DNA of 20,344 bases. Source: Candidatus Omnitrophota bacterium. Its GTDB lineage: Bacteria > Omnitrophota > Gorgyraeia > Tantalellales > Tantalellaceae. The position numbers and the translations under genes were made by a program. Shown piece by piece: positions 15,233-20,344 of this stretch (its first letter is position 1; every line of letters begins with the position of its first letter). Below the pieces are notes generated by a model. The model ran no database searches. It saw only the letters and a program-made list of their open reading frames with translations, and was not told the DNA's origin. The DNA is taken from NCBI GenBank assembly GCA_018814505.1, contig JAHIZQ010000144.1:1-20344 (forward strand), in the 5' to 3' direction.

Positions 15233-16972
15233 ATGAATAACAAAGAGGTCGCTACAGTTTTTTTACGCATAGCGGACGCGCTTGAAATCAAAGGCGAAAA
15301 TGTTTTCAAAATACGCGCTTATCGGCGTGCCGCGCAAAATGTGGCAGATCTTTCACGTCAGGTAGAAGATATTTATAAAGAAAACCCTTCAAAATTAAAT
15401 GACATTCCAGGAATAGGCAAGGATCTTAAAGAAAAAATTGTGGAAATGATTCAAGTTTCACGTTTGAAGTATTACGATGATCTTATGAAAGAATTCCCGG
15501 AAGGATTTCTCGAACTACTTAACATCTCAGGATTGGGTCCCAAGAAACTTAAAAAACTTAAAGATGAGTTAGCTATCAATAACGTGGATGATTTGGAGAA
15601 AGCGTGCAAGAAAGGCGAGTTGTCGCGGATCGAAGGTATGGGAGAGAAAACCGGGCAGAAACTTTTGTCAGCTATACAATATTTTCGTGAAAAACAAGGA
15701 AGGTTTCTTTTGCCAGAAGCGGAAGACTTTGCGGATAGAATAGTTGAATATTTAAAGAAATCAGGTAATTTTAAAAAGATTGAAATCGCTGGAAGCTTGC
15801 GCCGTGGCAGGGAGACGATAAAAGATGTGGATATCCTGGCCGTAGCCAAATCAGCGGAAAAAGCAATGGATTATTTTGTTAGTTTTCCGTCTGTAAAAAA
15901 TGTAATAGCCAAAGGGCCGACAAAATCAAGCATTGTAATTAAAGAAGGCGCGCAAATAGATCTCAGGATAGTGGATGAAGCTAGTTTTGGCGCGGCGTTA
16001 GTATATTTTACAGGATCAAAAGCACATAATATTAAAATACGAAAAATAGCGAAAGAGAAAAATTATAAAGTAAATGAGTATGGTGTGTTTGCCGTTAATT
16101 ATTTAAAGAATAAAGAGACAAAAGTTGCCGGCAAAACCGAAGATGGAGTTTATCGTAAGTTAGGTATGGAGTGGTGCGCTCCAGAACTTCGTGAAGACCA
16201 AGGAGAAGTAGAGGCCGCGCTTGGGGGTGCGCTCCCGCGGAACCTTATACAATTAAAAGACATAAAAGGGGATTTGCATTCTCATACTACGGAAACAGAT
16301 GGAAGCCGGACTATAAAGGAAATGGTATTAGCGGCTAAAAGAAAAGGATACCGTTATTTTGCCGTGACGGATCATTCGAAAAACGTGCGGATTGCGAATG
16401 GGATGGACGAAAAGAGGTTGTTAAAACATATAGAAAATATAAAAAAAACAGCGCGGACAATAAAAGGGGTAAAAGTCTTAACGGGGGTGGAGGTCGATAT
16501 TCTTGAAGATGGAAAACTTGATATAGAAGATTATGTCTTAAAAGAACTGGATATAGTGATTGCCGCGGTCCATTCAAAGTTCGGGTTAGATAAAGAGAAA
16601 CAAACAAATCGTATACTTCGAGCAATGGATAATAAATATGTTAATATTCTTGCGCATCCATCGGGGCGACTTATAACGACGCGGAAGCCGATACAGGCTG
16701 ATTTTGATAAAATTTTTTTAAGAGCAGTGGAAAATAATATTTGTTTGGAAATAAATACGCATGGAGAACGTATTGATTTAAATGATTTACATTGCCGCAG
16801 GGCAAAAGAATTTGGTGCTAAATTTGCAATTAACACCGACGCGCATGACGCGTTTGAGCTTGATGAAATAAAATACGGAGTAGTGACAGCGCGTAGAGCT
16901 TGGCTTGAAAAAAAAGATGTGATAAATACGTATGCAGTTGATAAATTAACCAGAACACTTAAAAGAGGTTAG
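15233..16972 (+). CDS. polX: DNA polymerase X with PHP nuclease domain
   Basis: The protein has 579 aa, the normal length for bacterial PolX, a gap-filling polymerase in base excision repair with 3'-5' exonuclease activity from its PHP domain. N-terminal helix-hairpin-helix repeats (IPGIGKDL about 58-65, ISGLGPKKL, IEGMGEKTG) bind DNA. The polymerase palm has GSLRRGRETIKDVDILA, with metal-binding D198 and D200 and a third Asp at D243 (IDLRIV). The PHP domain begins near 345 with metal ligands in DLHSHTTETDGS (H349, H351), VTDHSK (D380, H381), TGVEVDIL, AVHSKF, ILAHPSGR and NTDAHD, so the nuclease appears intact. ATG 15233 fits the family N-terminus but has no clear ribosome-binding site, so expression may rely on coupling to the STAS gene upstream. 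ligA follows by about 12-24 bases, a natural partner that seals the gaps PolX fills. Confidence 0.96.
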   Translation: MNNKEVATVFLRIADALEIKGENVFKIRAYRRAAQNVADLSRQVEDIYKENPSKLNDIPGIGKDLKEKIVEMIQVSRLKYYDDLMKEFPEGFLELLNISGLGPKKLKKLKDELAINNVDDLEKACKKGELSRIEGMGEKTGQKLLSAIQYFREKQGRFLLPEAEDFADRIVEYLKKSGNFKKIEIAGSLRRGRETIKDVDILAVAKSAEKAMDYFVSFPSVKNVIAKGPTKSSIVIKEGAQIDLRIVDEASFGAALVYFTGSKAHNIKIRKIAKEKNYKVNEYGVFAVNYLKNKETKVAGKTEDGVYRKLGMEWCAPELREDQGEVEAALGGALPRNLIQLKDIKGDLHSHTTETDGSRTIKEMVLAAKRKGYRYFAVTDHSKNVRIANGMDEKRLLKHIENIKKTARTIKGVKVLTGVEVDILEDGKLDIEDYVLKELDIVIAAVHSKFGLDKEKQTNRILRAMDNKYVNILAHPSGRLITTRKPIQADFDKIFLRAVENNICLEINTHGERIDLNDLHCRRAKEFGAKFAINTDAHDAFELDEIKYGVVTARRAWLEKKDVINTYAVDKLTRTLKRG

Positions 16973-16996
16973 GGTGCGCGTTTCTTGAAAACAAAT

Positions 16997-18994
16997 ATGG
17001 CAAAAGACAAAAATATAAATAAAAGAATTAGTGAACTTAGGGAGATGATACTAAGACATAATGACCTCTATTACATAGATGGACTGCCAGAAATTTCTGA
17101 CAATAAATATGATGAATTAGTCAGAGAACTGAAGGCTTTAGAACTTCAATATCCCGAATATGTTTCATCGGATTCTCCTACCCAAACTGTCGGGGCTCCG
17201 ATCCCTGACAAATTTGAAAAAGTGCAACATGTTACGCCCATGCTTAGCCTCGAAAGCATAAATGATTCTCTAGGCGCGAATCATTTCGATCAGGTATGTG
17301 TGAAAGAATTGGGTGAAAGTATTGATTATTTATGCGAGCCCAAACTTGACGGGCTTAGCGTAGAGCTTGTTTACGAAAATGGTATTTTTACCCGCGCCGC
17401 GACTCGCGGAGATGGCATGACTGGTGAAGAGGTTACGCTTAATGTGCGGACTATCGGGAATGTGCCTAAACGCTTGAAAAGCAGTGACGCACCTAAACAC
17501 CTTGCTGTTCGTGGCGAAGTTATGATGCACATAAAAGATTTTCAGGAATTAAATAAAAGACGGATAGAACAAAACGGGGATGTTTTTGCCAATCCGCGTA
17601 ATGTAGCGGCAGGATCAATGCGGCAGTTGGATGCTCGCGTAACCGCACGGAGAAAACTTCATGTTTATTGTTATCAGATACTAGCATTTTCTGGAAACGC
17701 GCCGACAACACAATTTGAGGCGATGAAGTTATTAAAACAAATGGGGTTTGATGTTTCACCGAATATGAAACATTGCCGAAATATCGAAGAGGTAAAAGAA
17801 TATCATCACAATATGGAAGCAGTGCGAGACGATCTTAACTATGAAATTGATGGTATTGTTGTAAAAGTTAATAAAATTAAATTTCAGGAAAAATTGGGAA
17901 CAAGAACCACAAATCCTAAATGGGCAGTTGCTTATAAATTTAAACCGCGAAAAGAAATTACACGTTTGGAGGATATTATTGTTCAAGTTGGGCGTACAGG
18001 AGTTATTACTCCTTTGGCTTTACTCCAGGCGGTTGAAGTGGGAGGCGTGACAGTTTCAAGAGCAACACTTCACAATATGGATCAAATAAAAAAATTAGGT
18101 GTAAAGATCGGTGATTACGTGAAGCTTCACAGAGCCGGAGACGTTATTCCCTATATCGCGGAAGTAGTAAAAGAGAAAAGGACGGGGAAGGAAAAAGAAT
18201 TTCATATGCCGTCAAAGTGTCCCAGTTGCGGCGCTAAGGTAGAATGGGAAAATGTTTTTTGTCGGTGTCCGGCCGGGCTCGCGTGCCCAGCTCAACTAAA
18301 AGAAACGATCATACATTACACTTCTAAAGGAGCGGCAAATATTGACGGATTTTCCGTAAAAACAGTGGAGCTATTATATTCCAAAGGGCTTATCCGCAAT
18401 ATCTCAGATATATATTCGTTAAACAGTAGTGATTTATTAAAGCTTGAGGGCTGGAAAGAGAAAAGAACAAATAATCTTTTAGAGGCAATCGAAAAATCTA
18501 AAAACATTGCGTTAGATAGATTCATTTTCGGTCTGGGGATTAGGAATGTAGGGAAACATATCGCATTTCTTTTAGCCAAAAGGTTTGGGAATTTAGAAAA
18601 TATTATTTCAGCAGATAGAGATAGAATAGTTGCGGTAAAAGAAATAGGCCCTGAAATAACAGATAGCATAATAGATTTTTTTAATGTCTCGGAAAACATA
18701 AAGGAAATAAAACGTTTGAAAAATGCCGGAGTTGTTGTCGTGGAAAGCAAATTAGTTTCAAAAGGTAGGTTGCTTGAAAAAAAATTCGTTTTTACAGGAA
18801 CCCTTGAAAAGTTGACCCGGCAGGAAGCAAAAGATTTAGTAGAATCGAAAGGCGGGGAAGTTGTTTCGAGTGTAGGTAAGGATGTTGATTTTGTTGTTGC
18901 CGGGAAAAAAGCTGGCTCCAAGTTGAAGAAGGCGAAAGAAAAAGATATAAAAGTCCTGTCGGAAGAAGAGTTTATGAAGTTAGTTGGCCGATAA
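16997..18994 (+). CDS. ligA: NAD-dependent DNA ligase
   Basis: LigA seals nicks in replication and repair using NAD+. The protein has 665 aa, a typical length. The Ia domain (HNDLYYIDGLPEISDNKYDE) binds NMN. The adenylation domain has the nucleophilic lysine K116 in CEPKLDG, plus TRGDGMTGEEVT, EIDGIVVKVN and WAVAYKFKP. The OB-fold has GRTGVITPLALLQAV and VTVSRATLHN. A zinc finger (CPSCGAKVEWENVFCRC, then CPAQ) is followed by helix-hairpin-helix repeats. The BRCT domain is at the end (KKFVFTGTLEKLTRQEA). The start is either ATG 16997 or TTG 16985, four residues longer and with AGGG upstream at better spacing; I list the ATG. It is probably transcribed with polX. A 29-bp hairpin lies five bases after the TAA. 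Confidence 0.96.
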   Translation: MAKDKNINKRISELREMILRHNDLYYIDGLPEISDNKYDELVRELKALELQYPEYVSSDSPTQTVGAPIPDKFEKVQHVTPMLSLESINDSLGANHFDQVCVKELGESIDYLCEPKLDGLSVELVYENGIFTRAATRGDGMTGEEVTLNVRTIGNVPKRLKSSDAPKHLAVRGEVMMHIKDFQELNKRRIEQNGDVFANPRNVAAGSMRQLDARVTARRKLHVYCYQILAFSGNAPTTQFEAMKLLKQMGFDVSPNMKHCRNIEEVKEYHHNMEAVRDDLNYEIDGIVVKVNKIKFQEKLGTRTTNPKWAVAYKFKPRKEITRLEDIIVQVGRTGVITPLALLQAVEVGGVTVSRATLHNMDQIKKLGVKIGDYVKLHRAGDVIPYIAEVVKEKRTGKEKEFHMPSKCPSCGAKVEWENVFCRCPAGLACPAQLKETIIHYTSKGAANIDGFSVKTVELLYSKGLIRNISDIYSLNSSDLLKLEGWKEKRTNNLLEAIEKSKNIALDRFIFGLGIRNVGKHIAFLLAKRFGNLENIISADRDRIVAVKEIGPEITDSIIDFFNVSENIKEIKRLKNAGVVVVESKLVSKGRLLEKKFVFTGTLEKLTRQEAKDLVESKGGEVVSSVGKDVDFVVAGKKAGSKLKKAKEKDIKVLSEEEFMKLVGR

Positions 18995-18999
18995 AGAAA

Positions 19000-19117
19000 T
19001 TGGGGTCAGCCCTTGAAATGTGAAACTTGCTAATTTATTTACCTTAAGTTTCACATTTCAAGGGCTGACCCCAAAGTACACTTTTCAAGGGCTGACCCCA
19101 AAGTACACCAAAGTACA
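19000..19117. repeat. REP/MITE-like hairpin with direct repeats after ligA
   Basis: Two 29-base arms (19000-19028 and 19046-19074) are perfect inverted repeats around a 17-base loop. The outer part is TTGGGGTCAGCCCTTGAAA. A 26-base piece of the right arm and its flank (19056-19081) is repeated at 19083-19108 (period 27), with a further partial copy of its end (CCAAAGTACA, 19108-19117). From memory, GGGGTCAG-type ends occur beside REP-associated transposases, so this may be a non-autonomous relic. It is unlike the GGGACGTCACC ends at 11176-11949. It may also protect or end the ligA transcript. Confidence 0.8.
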
Positions 19118-19144
19118 TGAGTCAATTCGCTTTGAGCAATTACA

Positions 19145-19173
19145 TTGACAGAATAAATCATAGTGTATATAAT
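19145..19173 (+). promoter_or_regulatory. Perfect-consensus sigma-70 promoter for lysS
   Basis: TTGACA (19145-19150), 17 bases, TATAAT (19168-19173): exact consensus and spacing. Transcription should start near 19180, giving a leader of about 79 bases with a small hairpin (CCCTA / TAGGG around 19191-19206). No T-box or other riboswitch is recognised in the leader. Confidence 0.75.
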
Positions 19174-19258
19174 TGGGTGAGGCTGAATGCCCTATGCATT
19201 TAGGGAGTAATACCGTATAAATAATATTAAACAATTTGGAATTCAAAAGGGTATCTTT

Positions 19259-20344
19259 ATGGAAGAAAAAAATGGGTTAGTTGAACAACGGTACAAAAAT
19301 CTCGAAAAAATACAAAATCTGGGGGTCGATCCTTTTGGTAGAAGCATTTCCGGGATTCAAAGTATTCTTGCCGTTAAACGCGATTATAGCGAAGGCATGA
19401 AAGCTAAGATTGCCGGCAGAATAATGGCCAGCCGGGTACATGGGAAAAGTGTTTTTATGGATGTAAAAGATTTTGACGGCCGCATGCAGGTTTATTTTCG
19501 GCAGGATGTTGTCGGGGAGATTCCTTTTGATATGCTAAAAAGTTTGGATATAGGTGATATTGTAGCTCTCGAAGGCGAGCTTTTTAGGACAAGAACAGGG
19601 GAAGATACTGTTCTTGTAAAAGAATATGTTGTTTTGGCGAAGTCATTAGTGCCTCTTCCTGAAAAATGGCATGGTCTTAAAGATGTAGAAACAAGGTATC
19701 GGCAGAGGTACGTTGACTTAATAGTAAACGATACTGCCCGAGAGAAGTTTAAAACAAGATTAAGTCTTATACGGAACATTAGAGAAACGCTTGACGTACG
19801 CGGTTTTTTAGAAGTGGAAACGCCCATGATGCATCCTATTCCGGGAGGGGCCGCGGGAAAACCTTTTAAAACACATCATCAGGCCTTGGACATGGATTTA
19901 TATCTTCGTATCGCGCCGGAAATATATTTAAAAAAACTTTTAGTGGGTGGGTTTGAAAAAATTTTTGAAATTAACCGATCTTTTCGAAATGAAGGTATTT
20001 CTGCAAGGCATAACCCGGAATTTACAATGATGGAAGTGTATGAGGCTTATTCTGATTGCGAAGGCATGATGAAGCTTACTGAAGACATCGTTCGCCGCGC
20101 GGCAAAAACTTTACTTGGCACAGAAAAATTTACATACCAGGGTAAGGATATTGATTTAATGGCCAATTTCGATATGGTCGCCTATACCGAAGATGAATAT
20201 GATGATGTGGCCATATTTACCGGCGCAATTACGGCCACGTATCAGGTTTTTGCCGATGCTGCCCTGCGGGTAACATCATTAAGTCCTTATTTTGCCGGAA
20301 ATTCGGGGAGTTCCGATCATGCCTCATTTGATGATTACGGATAT
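19259..20344 (+). CDS. lysS: Lysyl-tRNA synthetase, 5' part, with a foreign in-frame tail
   Basis: Class II LysRS charges tRNA-Lys. The start ATG 19259 follows AAAGGG at a proper distance. An N-terminal OB-fold anticodon-binding domain (KIAGRIMASRVHGKSVFMDV, about 45-64) comes first. The class II core follows, with motif 1 region (RGFLEVETPMMHPIPGGAAG) and motif 2 (FEINRSFRNEGISARHNPEF). About 298 residues are clear LysRS, ending near KFTYQGKDIDL. From about base 20155 the frame continues without a stop but no longer resembles LysRS; it matches an M28 peptidase (listed separately). Motif 3 and the C-terminal half, about 190 residues in the family, are absent. As read, the product could not be an active synthetase. 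The most likely cause is a chimeric contig end. Confidence 0.85.
   Translation, partial: MEEKNGLVEQRYKNLEKIQNLGVDPFGRSISGIQSILAVKRDYSEGMKAKIAGRIMASRVHGKSVFMDVKDFDGRMQVYFRQDVVGEIPFDMLKSLDIGDIVALEGELFRTRTGEDTVLVKEYVVLAKSLVPLPEKWHGLKDVETRYRQRYVDLIVNDTAREKFKTRLSLIRNIRETLDVRGFLEVETPMMHPIPGGAAGKPFKTHHQALDMDLYLRIAPEIYLKKLLVGGFEKIFEINRSFRNEGISARHNPEFTMMEVYEAYSDCEGMMKLTEDIVRRAAKTLLGTEKFTYQGKDIDLMANFDMVAYTEDEYDDVAIFTGAITATYQVFADAALRVTSLSPYFAGNSGSSDHASFDDYGY
20155..20344 (+). other. M28-family zinc peptidase fragment fused to lysS
   Basis: About 63 codons in the lysS frame read NFDMVAYTEDEYDDVAIFTG and end with GNSGSSDHASFDDYGY. In M28 aminopeptidases the Asp of the D-M pair and the His of S-D-H-A-S-(F/W) are zinc ligands, and an aromatic-rich G-Y follows, as here. 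The fragment is cut by the window end. There is no start, stop or ribosome-binding site of its own. The exact junction lies somewhere between about 20145 and 20170. Confidence 0.7.

Noticed and set aside
18316..18921. 201-codon open frame on the - strand inside ligA
   Set aside because: It lies wholly opposite conserved ligA domains, and its translation is rich in Ser/Phe/Leu without any family motif, as expected for an antisense shadow.
19056..19117. Short direct repeats as a CRISPR array
   Set aside because: The 27-base period leaves no spacers, the copies are part of a hairpin element, and no cas gene is present.
19174..19258. T-box or lysine riboswitch in the lysS leader
   Set aside because: The leader is only about 79 bases, with one small hairpin and none of the conserved T-box or lysine riboswitch elements that I can recognise.

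Overview
The window looks like a stretch of chromosome from an uncultured, moderately AT-rich, Gram-negative-type bacterium. Lnt, which finishes outer-membrane lipoproteins, and several exported proteins point to a two-membrane cell. SecA is unusually long (1044 aa), with an insert like that of Bacteroidetes/Chlorobi and some PVC-related lineages. UvrC is unusually short (475 aa). My best guess is a candidate phylum such as Omnitrophota or a relative, but this rests on recalled family traits and not on a search. The odd total length, and a reading frame that changes identity near the right edge, suggest the window is a whole metagenomic contig.

Layout, left to right. Positions 2-8559 carry housekeeping genes on the + strand: the 3' part of murJ (lipid II flippase), uvrC (nucleotide excision repair), prfB (release factor 2, with a classic programmed +1 frameshift), secA and lnt. 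A good promoter with an extended -10 sits just before prfB. Positions 8805-11178 hold a tight three-gene + strand group of unknown function: an exported FecR-domain protein, an exported TPR/two-PDZ protein translationally coupled to it, and a two-TM protein with a HAMP domain and no output domain. Positions 11176-11949 hold a RAYT-type element: a Y1 (HUH) transposase gene on the - strand between 17-bp perfect inverted repeats. It sits tail-to-tail between convergent genes, and the stop codons of both neighbours lie in its end sequences.

Positions 11946-14563 form a - strand operon transcribed right to left: an ECF-like sigma factor (probably leaderless), yraN and comM (YifB). It ties two DNA-processing genes to an orphan sigma factor. 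Divergent from it, on the + strand, lie a STAS-domain anti-sigma-factor antagonist (14811-15185) with its own promoter and a 5' UTR stem-loop, then polX (family X DNA polymerase with PHP nuclease domain) and ligA (NAD-dependent DNA ligase). A 29-bp perfect hairpin with 27-bp direct repeats follows ligA within a few bases of its stop codon. A perfect-consensus sigma-70 promoter (TTGACA, 17 bp, TATAAT) then leads into lysS.

The lysS frame is a clear LysRS for about 298 codons. It then turns, in frame and without a stop, into the C-terminal part of an M28-family zinc peptidase (from about 20155 to the end). This is most simply an assembly chimera at a contig edge, or less likely a real rearrangement.

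The genes cover envelope building (murJ, secA, lnt), DNA repair and processing (uvrC, yraN, comM, polX, ligA), translation (prfB, lysS) and regulation (sigma factor, STAS protein, FecR/PDZ/HAMP group). I see no tRNA, rRNA or CRISPR array.
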